A stretch of 20,934 nucleotides of DNA from Dehalococcoidia bacterium (GCA_030606765.1 JAUWFX010000012.1:1-20934); one strand, 5' to 3'. Shown: positions 1 through 6,714, numbered from the stretch's first letter. Program-made: numbers and translations. Notes: a model not told the origin generated them from the letters alone.

Positions 1-951
1 GAAACTCGGGGGCACATAGACCTCAGGGAGGGCATTAAAATTCACTAATGAAAAGTTAGCTTCTTCCTTTTCCGGCAGCAGTTCCTTGAGAGCCAGCCCG
101 ATATTGACCATGAATTCGTTGGGGTTGAAGCCCTCGGGAGGTTCCACAGGCGAGGGCAAGGCTGACACAGAATAGCCTGCCCCGCCAACCGCTGACTGCC
201 AGGTCTCCGGTTCTTCTACCAGGTCGCCGCAGACAAACACGGGCACAGTTGCATCTAAAGGGTTTTCCACGTGGCTTGAATTATAGAAGGCAACGGTCCT
301 GTTGAACTCTTCAGCGATAAGAGGCAGTCTTTCCTCCAGGGATTCAGTCTCACCGGGCAGGGATAGCCTGCGGATGACCTGGGGGAGCCTATCTGCTATA
401 ACTGCAACATCCAGGTGGTCTAACCGGGCATTGACAATGATTGCCCGGGGCTCATCCGGAATTCGGCATAGGGCTAAGGGTGCTAAGTCCATAATATATG
501 GCTTGACACCTGCCTGGCGCAGCGTTCTAACCAGAGCATCAGCCAGATTGCGGGGGAAGGTGACCAGGAAAATACGACTTTCTCCCCTCGCCAGGGAAGG
601 AAGGCGCTGGTATGAGTAATAGACATCTTCCAAAGGCGTCGGTATCGTTCTCTTGGCCTCACGCCTTATCGCCTCAGGAAGTACAGCGTCAGGCAGCTCG
701 GGCAGGGTTATGATACGATACAGGGAATCGTCACCGCTCAAAGCAGTGATAACCTTACTTGTGTTTGCTCCCGTTTCCTTAAATATCTGCTTAACCTTGT
801 CGGCTACCTGCTCTTCGTCAACAATAAGCCCCTGGCTAACCAGACCTGGTTCCAGCGGCAAGCTAGCCCACTTTTCTACCTGTTCGCCCTTCATTACCAG
901 CAGGTTGATGCTGGTATCTCTAATAAATAACGTAGTAACTCTTTTCGCCAT
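1..951 (-). CDS. pilM: PilM-like pilus assembly protein, possibly a PilM-PilN fusion (partial, 3' end outside window)
   Basis: The frame starts at ATG 951 and is open for 317 codons to the left edge. Residues 1-295 follow the actin-like PilM family, which sits on the cytoplasmic face and ties the PilN/PilO inner-membrane subcomplex to the pilus motor. Family-like stretches include 'LPELPDAVLPEAIRREAKR' (83-101) followed by 'IPTPLEDVYYSY' (103-114). The usual N-terminal nucleotide loop (DIGSSS-like) is replaced by 'FIRDTSINLL' (9-18), and the second phosphate loop (DIG-like) by 'IIVNARLDHLDVAV' (171-184), so ATP binding may be lost. From residue 299 'NFSLVNFNALPEVYVPP' resembles the start of PilN (NLLPxxY), which suggests a fusion. 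The start lies 6 bp after the PilO stop, with an AAAGGT ribosome site inside the preceding gene, so the two are probably translationally coupled. The PilM assignment is good; the PilN part is inferred from very few residues. Confidence 0.8.
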   Translation of the reverse strand, partial: MAKRVTTLFIRDTSINLLVMKGEQVEKWASLPLEPGLVSQGLIVDEEQVADKVKQIFKETGANTSKVITALSGDDSLYRIITLPELPDAVLPEAIRREAKRTIPTPLEDVYYSYQRLPSLARGESRIFLVTFPRNLADALVRTLRQAGVKPYIMDLAPLALCRIPDEPRAIIVNARLDHLDVAVIADRLPQVIRRLSLPGETESLEERLPLIAEEFNRTVAFYNSSHVENPLDATVPVFVCGDLVEEPETWQSAVGGAGYSVSALPSPVEPPEGFNPNEFMVNIGLALKELLPEKEEANFSLVNFNALPEVYVPPSF

Positions 952-957
952 TTTTAT

Positions 958-1494
958 TTACCTTTTATAGCCATAGATCACCAGGTTGACGGTAGCTGTT
1001 CCACTGGAAACATTTATTTTTACGCCAGTCACTTCAGCACTCCACGGTAGCTGGAAGTCATCACCAATCCTCAGTGCGTAAATGAACTCCAGTATGTTAT
1101 CGATGCTACCCCGGACAACCACGACAAACGAAGAAACAGAATAGGTAACAGTCCCGACCGTCTTGCTGGTTGGTTTTGATGCGGTGAGCTTCGTTAGGCT
1201 GACATTACAATCGTCGGCAACCTCAAATAAGTCGTCGTCGTACTCAATGCTCTCCACTGATTCAGGGAACTGTGCCTGACCCGCCTCAAGCAACGATTCC
1301 GCTTGAGTTAGTTCGTCTTCCTTCCCTTCCCTGTTATCAGTGAGGCCGGGCAAGAGAGTTTGAGCCCGCGACATCCTATCATTCAACTCGTTCCGCTCTC
1401 TAGCCTGTCCGGAGTAAATCGAGAACAGGATGCCAAGGGCAACAGCGAAAATGACGATTACTACAATCAGCCAGACCTTCTTGCTTAGCTTCAT
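958..1494 (-). CDS. pilO: PilO-like inner-membrane pilus assembly protein
   Basis: This 178-residue protein has a short basic N-terminus, one membrane span (about residues 8-27), a charged, probably coiled-coil stretch (about 30-75), and a compact alpha/beta C-terminal region (about 80-178). That is the layout of PilO/GspM, which dimerises with PilN in the inner membrane and links PilM to the outer parts of the machine. Sequence identity to PilO is not obvious, so the call rests on architecture and on its place directly before pilM. The usual order is pilM-N-O; here the PilO-like gene comes first. The start is supported by GGAG six bases before ATG 1494. A 191-bp repeat-bearing gap separates it from the PilX-like gene upstream, with no clear promoter of its own, so it is probably read from the promoter at 2855-2882. 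Confidence 0.65.
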   Translation of the reverse strand: MKLSKKVWLIVVIVIFAVALGILFSIYSGQARERNELNDRMSRAQTLLPGLTDNREGKEDELTQAESLLEAGQAQFPESVESIEYDDDLFEVADDCNVSLTKLTASKPTSKTVGTVTYSVSSFVVVVRGSIDNILEFIYALRIGDDFQLPWSAEVTGVKINVSSGTATVNLVIYGYKR

Positions 1495-1570
1495 AAATTA
1501 CTCCGATTCCTCGTAATATACCACTGTCCAGAAAGGCTGTCTAGTGCCCCCCTGAACAAAACCCAGATTT

Positions 1571-1668
1571 GAAAATCCAAATGTCAAAGCCCAAATGACA
1601 AAAACCAGGTTTCCAGGTACTAAAACTACTCCTTTTTTTCATTCTTTTGGGCTTTGTCATTTGTCGTT
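1571..1668. repeat. CAAATGTCAAA-type tract with inverted arms (family C)
   Basis: The gap between the PilO-like and the first PilX-like gene holds 'CAAATGTCAAAGCCCAAATG' on the left and 'TTTGGGCTTTGTCATTTGTC' on the right, an imperfect inverted repeat of about 16-20 bases. Similar word-like tracts recur at 4765-4836, 5043-5057, 6006-6115, 7319-7348 and 11190-11235, always in gene-free DNA. Confidence 0.55.
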
Positions 1669-1685
1669 ATTGGGAAGTACGGCTC

Positions 1686-2825
1686 TTATTGCTGGCTAAT
1701 CTCCCACGAATCAATGCTGTAAACTAGCTTCTTAACACCGATAAGGAAGTTGGAGCCTTCGTCCCAGCCTTCTTCTTCCGGGTAATTTATGCTTGAGCCT
1801 GGCTGTAATTGCACCTCGACATTACCAGCTATAGAGCCGTAGAAATCACCATTGGGCTGTGTAAGTGTTTCGCCTGTAACTGACATTATGAATAGGGGTT
1901 CGGTCATGCCTGCCTCTATATTTGGTGCAAAATAGATATCCCCTATAGCTATAATGACGCCGGGACCCTCCACGCTGCATTTGACACCTATTTCAAGTGC
2001 TTTTTGGGGATCAGAAGAATTGCTGGCAACGAAAATAGTATGTCCATTCAAGTCAAGGGTAAAGTCCTTGTTCGTGACGCCGATGTCTGTGTCACCGCTA
2101 ATGTAGACAGTCCCGGTAAGGGTTAAGGTAGCTGGAGTGTTACTCGAGTTCACGATGTCCAGTTCGCCGTCTCTGTAGAACGGCCCTATTTCCATGTCAA
2201 CGCCGGCAAGGTCTATGGTGTCGAAAAGGTATGGCTCCGCGTCTTCAACCTGGTCCCAGTAGAAATCTTCAATTTCCCATATTTCAGGCCAGCCACTTCC
2301 ATAATAGTCGGACGGGGAATGTTCTCCCTCTGAAGGGGTGACATTAGTACCGGGCATGAGGGTAATCTCACCCAGGCTGGTAATAACGTTATTCGTTATG
2401 CCACCATAATCACCATACGGGTTGACCCCCTCAATATAAGCCTCTATTTGCGTCCCGCTGCCATCGGCGGTAGTTGTTGATAGGACGCGATAAGTAAAAG
2501 TCCAGTTACCCACGCCGTAAAAAGAGGAGATGTTAACCTCCACGGTTTTGTTGTTAACAGTTATATTGTAAGGAGGCCAGTCCGGGTCTCCGGGGCAAAG
2601 TTTCACGACTCCTTGCTGTATCTTCCACACGGCATCCTCCACGCCGGCATCGGCGGCATAAAGCTCGACCGTCCTCTTCTCATAGACTTCACCGGCAAGA
2701 AGCCCGGTGCCCATATAAGACAGCAGCGGTGCTGTGATAAGTCCGCTGACGAGAAGCAAAAGGAGCGCCATGACCAGCGCTGCCCCTTTTTCATCTCTTA
2801 TTAATGTCTTCACTGCAATCTTCAT
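1686..2825 (-). CDS. PilX/GspK-like minor pilin with beta-helix C-terminus (copy 1)
   Basis: The N-terminus is a class III (prepilin-type) signal: basic residues, then 'RDEKG' and the hydrophobic run 'AALVMALLLLLVSGLITAP', with cleavage expected after the glycine. Mature position 5 is Met, not Glu, as in GspK-type tip pseudopilins. A conserved helix follows ('YEKRTVELYAADAGVEDAVW'). The C-terminal half is rich in short beta repeats (LTLTGTVYISGDTDIGV-like rungs), suggesting a bactofilin-like beta-helix that would be displayed on the pilus tip. I place the start at ATG 2825, seven bases after GGAGG; GTG 2828 is only four bases away. Copy 2 has the same 14-residue leader length. It has its own promoter (2855-2882) and probably leads a unit with the PilO-like gene and pilM. 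Family membership is firm; surface function is inferred. Confidence 0.8.
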   Translation of the reverse strand: MKIAVKTLIRDEKGAALVMALLLLLVSGLITAPLLSYMGTGLLAGEVYEKRTVELYAADAGVEDAVWKIQQGVVKLCPGDPDWPPYNITVNNKTVEVNISSFYGVGNWTFTYRVLSTTTADGSGTQIEAYIEGVNPYGDYGGITNNVITSLGEITLMPGTNVTPSEGEHSPSDYYGSGWPEIWEIEDFYWDQVEDAEPYLFDTIDLAGVDMEIGPFYRDGELDIVNSSNTPATLTLTGTVYISGDTDIGVTNKDFTLDLNGHTIFVASNSSDPQKALEIGVKCSVEGPGVIIAIGDIYFAPNIEAGMTEPLFIMSVTGETLTQPNGDFYGSIAGNVEVQLQPGSSINYPEEEGWDEGSNFLIGVKKLVYSIDSWEISQQ

Positions 2826-2854
2826 CACTTCACCTCCCTGTTATCCTAGATACC

Positions 2855-2882
2855 AGTATATAGAAATCCTCGTTCGCGTCAA
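2855..2882 (-). promoter_or_regulatory. Sigma70-type promoter of PilX-like copy 1
   Basis: On the minus strand TTGACG (2877-2882) is followed after 16 bp by TATACT (2855-2860), each one base from consensus. The predicted start is near 2848, giving a leader of about 23 nt that includes the GGGAGGTGA ribosome site. The same hexamers with a 17-bp spacer precede copy 2 at 4402-4430. Confidence 0.7.
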
Positions 2883-2930
2883 TCACCCATTGGTAATAGG
2901 AATATAGTATTGGCCCAACCATGTGAGGGT

Positions 2931-2982
2931 GTCATTGCGGTGAGCCAAAGCCCTGAGCATAGCGAAGGGGAAGCGCGGCAAT
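2931..2982. repeat. Degenerate hairpin repeat, family A
   Basis: It starts GTCATTGCGG and ends AAGCGCGGCAAT, so the outer arms ATTGC/GCAAT match other family A copies. The interior (CCAAAGCCCTGAGCATAGCG) is longer and does not form a perfect stem. Confidence 0.55.
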
Positions 2983-3030
2983 TTCACATAGAGATATACT
3001 AAATACGAAATCCGACTGTGAAAATCAAAA

Positions 3031-3056
3031 GAGGGCGGCATTTGTATGCCGCCCTC
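3031..3056 (-). terminator. Strong intrinsic terminator after PilX-like copy 2
   Basis: A perfect 11-bp stem (GAGGGCGGCAT / ATGCCGCCCTC) with a 4-base loop is followed on the minus strand by TTTTGATTTTC. It lies between copy 2 and the promoter of copy 1, so the two paralogs are separately transcribed. Confidence 0.8.
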
Positions 3057-3069
3057 CTTCCTCACTTCT

Positions 3070-3107
3070 GTCATTCTTGAGCCCCGACTGGTCGGGGCGA
3101 AGAATCT
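3070..3107. repeat. Hairpin repeat, ATTCT/AGAAT variant of family A
   Basis: It has the form GTCATTCTTGA, then stem GCCCCGAC-TG-GTCGGGGC (3081-3098), then GAAGAATCT. The outer arms match the copy at 5125-5152, while the inner stem is different yet fully paired. Confidence 0.65.
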
Positions 3108-3126
3108 ATCGTCTTGTTAACGACTC

Positions 3127-3197
3127 TTATTGCTGATTAATTTCCCACGAACAAGTGGCATAGACTAGCCTAGTTTTTTCACACAATCGGGGGAGTC
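3127..3197 (-). pseudogene. Frameshifted tail relic of a PilX-like gene
   Basis: Just downstream of PilX-like copy 2 the minus strand reads 'LVYATCSWEINQQ' and then a stop, closely matching the C-terminus of copy 1 ('LVYSIDSWEISQQ', stop). Upstream, a GTGAAAAAACTAG stretch aligns with the copy 1 codons for VKKL, but five extra bases (a repeated CTAGG-like unit) break the frame. The relic starts about 22 bp after the stop of copy 2 and is not in frame with it. It is either the lost tail of copy 2 or the remains of a third copy. Confidence 0.7.
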
Positions 3198-3219
3198 AAC
3201 ACCTGCATTAGACTATGGA

Positions 3220-4359
3220 TTAGCTCTGAATAATGTTGTAGGTTTTGATTTCCCCTCCATATACCACCACGGGGGGGAATGGGAATGTGCTAGCTTTAGA
3301 CACGTAAGTAAAGGAGCCATCTTTATCGATTTCTATTCCAGCTCCTATAACACTTCCAATTACAGTCATATCCTTGTCGAATGAAATTGTACCGTTGGGA
3401 GCATATATGAATGCCTCTATCGATAATTCATCAGCGGAGTCGCTCTTCTTAAGAGTAATATCACCGTTAAGGGACATGATAATACTATCACCCGTGACGG
3501 TGTAATCGGCCAGCTTGCTCAGATAGATATCACCTTCGGCAACTAGGGAACCTGTCCCCGTGATTGTAAGCGTTTTATCGCACCTAACATAGCCTTCAAC
3601 GTAGACTACACCTGCAAGCGTAATCGTAACGTTTTGTTCGATGTTAAGGTTTCCAGTGATATGTTTTGGCCCTAAGGTCATATCAGAGCCTATTGTCATG
3701 TCGCCTGTATGAGTTCCCCCGACTAGTGCCTCTTCTTCGAATTGCTGGGCAAATGCCTCATTTTGTTCCTGAGTCGGGAATACAGATAGGGGAACTTTTA
3801 CCTGGTCTCCATCCGTATGCGTATAGTCTTTTCCTATAATTCCTCCAACGTAATAGACATCACCTGTTACTGCACAGTCTTTATGAAATGTTACATCACC
3901 AGAACTTACGATAGCACCACCAAGTAGATCAAAAGTCTGAGCCTCTACGTATGCCTCAACCGCGGTACTGCTGTCGATGGCCGCAGTACCGCCACCGTCG
4001 TCGATGGCCGCTATTGAGGTAATACTGTAAGTTGACCAATCTACAAATTCTATAGTGACCTGCACGTTTCTTCCATTTACATCGGTTATAGTGTAAATCC
4101 TGGGCAGGCTGCCCGGGCTGCAGGGCAAGTAACCTGCTTCACTGGGATGCTGTATCTTCCATATGGCATCTTCTACCCCGGCATCGGCGGCATAAAGCTC
4201 AGCCGTCCTTTTTTCGTAGACTTCACCGGCGAGAATGCCGCTGCCCATATGACCCAGCAGCGCAGCGGAGAGAAGCCCGCCGATAAGGAGCAGAATGAGA
4301 GCCAGGATCAGCGCCGCCCCTTTTTCATCTCTTACTAGCTTCTTCATCACACTTTTCAT
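3220..4359 (-). CDS. PilX/GspK-like minor pilin with beta-helix C-terminus (copy 2)
   Basis: This 379-residue paralog of the gene at 1686-2825 shares the class III signal ('RDEKG' then 'AALILALILLLIGGLLSAA', cleavage after Gly, no Glu at mature position 5) and the 'YEKRTAELYAADAGVEDAIW' helix that follows. The C-terminal part is a run of short beta rungs (for example 'GDVTFHKDCAVTGDVYY', 'GNLNIEQNVTITLAGVVYV', 'GDITLKKSDSADELSIEAF'), typical of bactofilin-like beta-helices. Identity to copy 1 is high at the N-terminus and weak beyond, so the exposed part has diverged. ATG 4359 follows GGGTGAAAGG and gives the same leader length as copy 1. It has its own promoter and terminator. Its C-terminus differs from that of copy 1, whose tail survives only as the frameshifted relic just downstream, so this protein may have lost its original end. 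Confidence 0.8.
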   Translation of the reverse strand: MKSVMKKLVRDEKGAALILALILLLIGGLLSAALLGHMGSGILAGEVYEKRTAELYAADAGVEDAIWKIQHPSEAGYLPCSPGSLPRIYTITDVNGRNVQVTIEFVDWSTYSITSIAAIDDGGGTAAIDSSTAVEAYVEAQTFDLLGGAIVSSGDVTFHKDCAVTGDVYYVGGIIGKDYTHTDGDQVKVPLSVFPTQEQNEAFAQQFEEEALVGGTHTGDMTIGSDMTLGPKHITGNLNIEQNVTITLAGVVYVEGYVRCDKTLTITGTGSLVAEGDIYLSKLADYTVTGDSIIMSLNGDITLKKSDSADELSIEAFIYAPNGTISFDKDMTVIGSVIGAGIEIDKDGSFTYVSKASTFPFPPVVVYGGEIKTYNIIQS

Positions 4360-4401
4360 CCTTTCACCCGCAATAGTACCGGATTATGGTTCATTAGTAA
4401 C

Positions 4402-4430
4402 AGTATACCTTCGGTGTTCTCACCCGTCAA
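4402..4430 (-). promoter_or_regulatory. Sigma70-type promoter of PilX-like copy 2
   Basis: On the minus strand TTGACG (4425-4430) is followed after 17 bp by TATACT (4402-4407), the same hexamers as the promoter of copy 1. The predicted start near 4395 gives a leader of roughly 35 nt. Confidence 0.7.
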
Positions 4431-4469
4431 TTTAGTACATTGGTCCTGTTAATTCCACTGCCCAACGCA

Positions 4470-4503
4470 GAGATTGCTTCGTCGCTCTGCTCCTCGCAAT
4501 GAC
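4470..4503. repeat. Hairpin repeat, family A
   Basis: GAGATTGCTTCG, a short imperfect centre, then CTCGCAATGAC. The outer arms ATTGC/GCAAT are conserved; the inner stem is weaker than in other copies. Confidence 0.6.
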
Positions 4504-4862
4504 GAAGGAGGAAAGCGCCCCGCAAAGACAGGTAGGCAAGGATTGCGGAGCCTGTTCCGAGCGTAGGCGAGGAATCTCCTGCCTGCCAAAGACAGATGGA
4601 GCCCGAGATTGCCAGTAGCTCTTCACGACCACCATATCTTTCCATGCGTCTCATAGTATGAATAACCTATTACCTTCGTTATATTATTAGTCGCTGGAGA
4701 AACGAAAATCCCTCGCTTTCGCAGTACTTTTGGGGGATTTGCTGGGGACTAGCGGGAAGAAACCCAAATGTTAAAATCCAAATGACAATTGAAATCCAAA
4801 TGCCAAAGCTCAAATGGCAATTCAAACCCGAATTCCTGATGCCAAGACTATTTCTTGCCTTG

Positions 4863-4975
4863 AATGTCCCCCTAAAAGTAAGGCCCTTTTCTTAAATGTC
4901 CCCCTTAGATTAAGGGGGATAAAAGGGGTTATTTTCGTAACTCCCCTAGGCCCCTCTTATCTTAAGAGGGGGATT
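4863..4975. repeat. CCCCCTTA/TAAGGGGG hairpin block (family D)
   Basis: Two near-perfect hairpins occur here: TCCCCCTTA-GAT-TAAGGGGGA (4899-4919) and CCCCTCTTA-TCT-TAAGAGGGG (4951-4971), with degenerate related arms before and between them. No other full copy is seen in the window, only a resembling CTAAGGGGGAGA before the antitoxin gene. Confidence 0.6.
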
Positions 4976-5077
4976 CTTCGAAAAATTGATGAAATCAGGT
5001 TGCTCAGGTGGCAAAACCGTTTAGTCCTTTGGATTTTGGTCATTTGATATTGTTTAGAGTTTAGAGTTTCCCCTTCA

Positions 5078-5113
5078 GAGATTGCTTCGGCACTATTGTG
5101 CCTCGCAATGACA
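5078..5113. repeat. Hairpin repeat, family A
   Basis: GAGATTGCTTC, inner stem GGCAC-TATT-GTGCC, then TCGCAATGACA. It lies downstream of the toxin gene. Confidence 0.65.
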
Positions 5114-5124
5114 GGAGGAGGGAT

Positions 5125-5152
5125 GTCATTCTGAGCCGAAGGCGAAGAATCT
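5125..5152. repeat. Hairpin repeat, ATTCT/AGAAT variant, reaching the toxin stop codon
   Basis: GTCATTCTGAGCC-GAA-GGCGAAGAATCT. Its last two bases form part of the toxin stop codon (TAG on the minus strand, 5151-5153), so the repeat abuts the coding region. Confidence 0.6.
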
Positions 5153-5405
5153 AAATTTTATAAATCTCACTCCTGTGACCTATAAACTGAATTACGATTA
5201 TCTTACCTTCCACAGTATAAACTGCTCTCCAATTTCCTATACGCAACTTAAATGTTCCTTTCAATTCACCAGTTAAAGGCTCAGGGACAATACTTTGGAA
5301 ATTTTTAGAAAACCAAGCGAGCCTTCTCAAAATTCTTCGGGCTATTGGCTTATCAAGCCTTTCAAGGTCTTTTGTTGCTCCCTCAGTCCACTCAATCTTA
5401 ACCAA
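5151..5405 (-). CDS. RelE/ParE-family toxin
   Basis: This 84-residue protein has the RelE/ParE pattern: an N-terminal strand and helix ('VKIEWTEGATKDLERLDKPI', residues 2-21), a helix pair, then 'LTGELKGTFKLRIGNWRAVY' (44-63) and 'VIQFIGHRSEIY' (71-82). In this superfamily the toxin either cleaves mRNA at the ribosome (RelE) or poisons gyrase (ParE). The sequence alone does not decide which, though the conserved basic residues R55, R60 and R78 are present. It overlaps the antitoxin gene by 8 bp, the usual coupled layout with antitoxin first. The pair interrupts the pilus locus between the second prepilin and PilX-like copy 2 and is flanked by hairpin repeats, which suggests arrival as a cassette. 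Confidence 0.85.
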   Translation of the reverse strand: MVKIEWTEGATKDLERLDKPIARRILRRLAWFSKNFQSIVPEPLTGELKGTFKLRIGNWRAVYTVEGKIIVIQFIGHRSEIYKI

Positions 5406-5586
5406 TCCTGCTCACTACCTCATGATGTGGAATCCTGCTTGAGGGATTTTCCAGGCGCCTTTTCAGTTCCTGTTTAAATTCCTCCTTCAGTTCTAGCCCG
5501 GAGTCGGGGTCCCCGAGAACCTCTAAGATTTTCTGCTCTATTAAATACTCCAACTCATCAATGGTTAGGTCTTTAACATTTGTCAT
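5398..5586 (-). CDS. Antitoxin of the RelE/ParE pair
   Basis: A 62-residue acidic, mostly helical protein ('LTIDELEYLIEQKILEVLGD', then 'DSGLELKEEFKQELKRRLEN'). I know similar small proteins paired with RelE-type toxins in several bacterial phyla, but I cannot name the Pfam family with certainty. It would bind and neutralise the toxin encoded by the overlapping gene, and probably represses the operon. The N-terminal half lacks an obvious helix-turn-helix or AbrB fold. GGGGGAG six bases before ATG 5586 supports the start. No good promoter is seen upstream. Confidence 0.75.
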   Translation of the reverse strand: MTNVKDLTIDELEYLIEQKILEVLGDPDSGLELKEEFKQELKRRLENPSSRIPHHEVVSRIG

Positions 5587-5746
5587 CTCTATCTCCCCCT
5601 TAGCTTAATCAGACCACGTTGTCCTACTTAATTTCAAAAACTACTCCGCTTCTCAGTAATATACCATCGCCTAGGAAGTCTGTCCACTGGTTTCTCGGAA
5701 ACATTCGCCTTTCCAGTATCCTTAGCTGCAACCACAGCAAACTTTT

Positions 5747-5796
5747 GTAGTTGCCTGATTTATCAGGCCAGGTTGCCCAATTTATTGGGCAATTAC
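5747..5796. repeat. Double-hairpin element, family B (copy 1)
   Basis: GTAG, then hairpin GCCTGA-TTTA-TCAGGC (5753-5768), then hairpin TTGCCCAA-TTTA-TTGGGCAA (5773-5792), then TTAC. Both loops are TTTA. The layout matches the copies at 6664, 7239 and 11250, but the stem sequences differ. Confidence 0.65.
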
Positions 5797-5803
5797 AACT
5801 TTT

Positions 5804-5829
5804 GTCATTGCGAGCGAAGCGCGGCAATC
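5804..5829. repeat. Hairpin repeat, family A (short form)
   Basis: GTCATTGCGAGCGAAGCG then CGGCAATC. It is in opposite orientation to the three copies that follow at once. Confidence 0.6.
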
Positions 5830-5844
5830 CCATTGGCACCCACC

Positions 5845-5880
5845 GAGATTGCTTCGGGGCTTTCGCCCCTCGCAACGACA
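5845..5880. repeat. Hairpin repeat, family A
   Basis: GAGATTGCTTC, inner stem GGGGC-TTTC-GCCCC, then TCGCAACGACA. Confidence 0.65.
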
Positions 5881-5896
5881 GGGGGGAAGGTCCACC

Positions 5897-5932
5897 GAGA
5901 TTGCTTCGGCACTGTCGTGCCTCGCAATGACA
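5897..5932. repeat. Hairpin repeat, family A
   Basis: GAGATTGCTTC, inner stem GGCAC-TGTC-GTGCC, then TCGCAATGACA. It is nearly identical to 5078-5113, with the loop changed. Confidence 0.65.
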
Positions 5933-5946
5933 AGGGGGGAACAGCA

Positions 5947-5984
5947 GGATTGCTTCGGCTGACTTCGTCAGCCTCGCAATGACA
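5947..5984. repeat. Hairpin repeat, family A
   Basis: GGATTGCTTC, inner stem GGCTGAC-TTC-GTCAGCC, then TCGCAATGACA. It is followed by GTGTCATTGCTCCAAAC, an extension shared with the copy at 11110. Confidence 0.65.
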
Positions 5985-6040
5985 GGAGGAGAGTGTCATT
6001 GCTCCAAACAAATCCTTTTAAAATGTAAAAATAAAAGTGC

Positions 6041-6089
6041 AAAATGACAGAGTAAAGGTTAAAATTTTTACGTTTTGAGTTGTCATTTT
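6041..6089 (-). repeat. AT-rich inverted repeat after the second prepilin gene
   Basis: The arms AAAATGACA (6041-6049) and TGTCATTTT (6081-6089) enclose a smaller GTAAA/TTTAC pair. On the minus strand a T-rich run follows (rc of about 6015-6040), so it could act as a weak terminator for the prepilin transcript. It belongs to the same word-like tracts as 1571-1668. Confidence 0.45.
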
Positions 6090-6119
6090 GATTTTTGACC
6101 TTTGATTTTTGGATTGCTA

Positions 6120-6617
6120 TTATGAGCCCGGCCTGGGCTGAACCCTATATACCCTCTGTTCGCTTGCCTCGCCCACGGTGGCGGTCACTTTGAAAATAAG
6201 CACGTTACCGTTCCAATAACAATAGGTTTTGGTTGGGTCCGGGTCAATATATTCGGCGACACGAGTCGTCTCTGGAACTCCCTCGCCAATGGTTTCGCTG
6301 CGCCAAAGCTTACCGTCTTCCAGGGTATAGATAACCTCATGAACTGCCGTGCCGTTCCAGCCCAGAATGAGAAACTCTCCGCCTGTGGGGCTATCGTCTA
6401 TCATATCCGGCTGAGCCTCAAGGATATCCTCGCTGACCAGCTTGCCGGCCTGCTGCACCTGGCTGAGAGCAGACATGTGGTTAGCCGTGCGGGTATTCAT
6501 ATCAAAAACCTGGAAGAAGGTCGTAGTGATGGCGGTGGTGATAAGGCCGGTCAGTACGATGACCACTAATAGCTCAATGATGGTTAAACCCCTCTGGTCC
6601 TTATGTAGTCTTTTCAT
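6120..6617 (-). CDS. Type IV prepilin-like protein, PilW/GspJ-like
   Basis: A class III signal is clear: 'MKRLHKDQRG' then 'LTIIELLVVIVLTGL', with prepilin peptidase cleavage after Gly and Glu at mature position 5. The mature N-terminus forms the pilin helix, and the rest (about 155 residues) is a small beta-rich head with 'EDILEAQPDM' and 'VIYTLEDGKLWRSE', like PilW/GspJ minor pilins. I prefer ATG 6617, which gives a normal 10-residue leader with AGG five bases upstream, over the TTG at 6632. It follows the other prepilin gene after a gap of about 165 bp that holds a double-hairpin element. The minor pilin type is inferred from position and length; the prepilin class itself is certain. Confidence 0.85.
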   Translation of the reverse strand: MKRLHKDQRGLTIIELLVVIVLTGLITTAITTTFFQVFDMNTRTANHMSALSQVQQAGKLVSEDILEAQPDMIDDSPTGGEFLILGWNGTAVHEVIYTLEDGKLWRSETIGEGVPETTRVAEYIDPDPTKTYCYWNGNVLIFKVTATVGEASEQRVYRVQPRPGS

Positions 6618-6663
6618 TTTAACCTGCCTCAAATAAACTCCAAATCACAAGTTCCAAATTCAT

Positions 6664-6714
6664 GTAGTGCGACCCTTCAGGGTCGTGCAGCACAAGGCTA
6701 AAGCCTTGCACTAC
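6664..6714. repeat. Double-hairpin element, family B (copy 2)
   Basis: The outer arms GTAGTGC/GCACTAC pair perfectly and enclose two hairpins, GACCCT-TC-AGGGTC (6671-6684) and AAGGCT-AA-AGCCTT, giving a three-way-junction layout. It lies between the two prepilin genes. Confidence 0.7.

Larger units (their letters stand above)
4360..5150. other. Gene-free, repeat-rich spacer between PilX-like copy 2 and the toxin gene
   Basis: Nearly 800 bp with no convincing gene. It holds the copy 2 promoter, family A hairpins (4470-4503, a degenerate one near 4541-4577, 5078-5113, 5125-5152), the family D block (4863-4975) and family C tracts (4765-4836, 5043-5057). The short open frames here are translations of these repeats. 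Confidence 0.7.
5587..6119. other. Gene-free spacer of stacked repeats between the antitoxin and prepilin genes
   Basis: About 530 bp with one GTAG-type double hairpin (5747-5796), four family A hairpins in a row (5804-5984) and an AT-rich inverted repeat (6041-6089). I see no gene; overlapping open frames on both strands translate the repeats. Confidence 0.75.

Noticed and set aside
302..970. Two plus-strand open frames of 105 codons each
   Set aside because: They are antisense to the PilM frame, which is open to the window edge and matches a family.
4427..4654. Minus-strand open frames encoding 'LRHCEEQSDEAISALGS'-type peptides
   Set aside because: This is the translation of a family A hairpin repeat; no ribosome site and no family.
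4814..5047. Plus-strand open frame of 77 codons
   Set aside because: It runs through the CCCCCTTA/TAAGGGGG hairpin block and word-like tracts; no ribosome site.
5747..5984. Possible CRISPR array
   Set aside because: Hairpins here have unequal spacing, variable cores and mixed orientation; there are no unique equal-length spacers and no cas genes.
5624..6011. Overlapping open frames on both strands of about 70-80 codons
   Set aside because: They cover four consecutive hairpin repeats and read as repeat translations on either strand.
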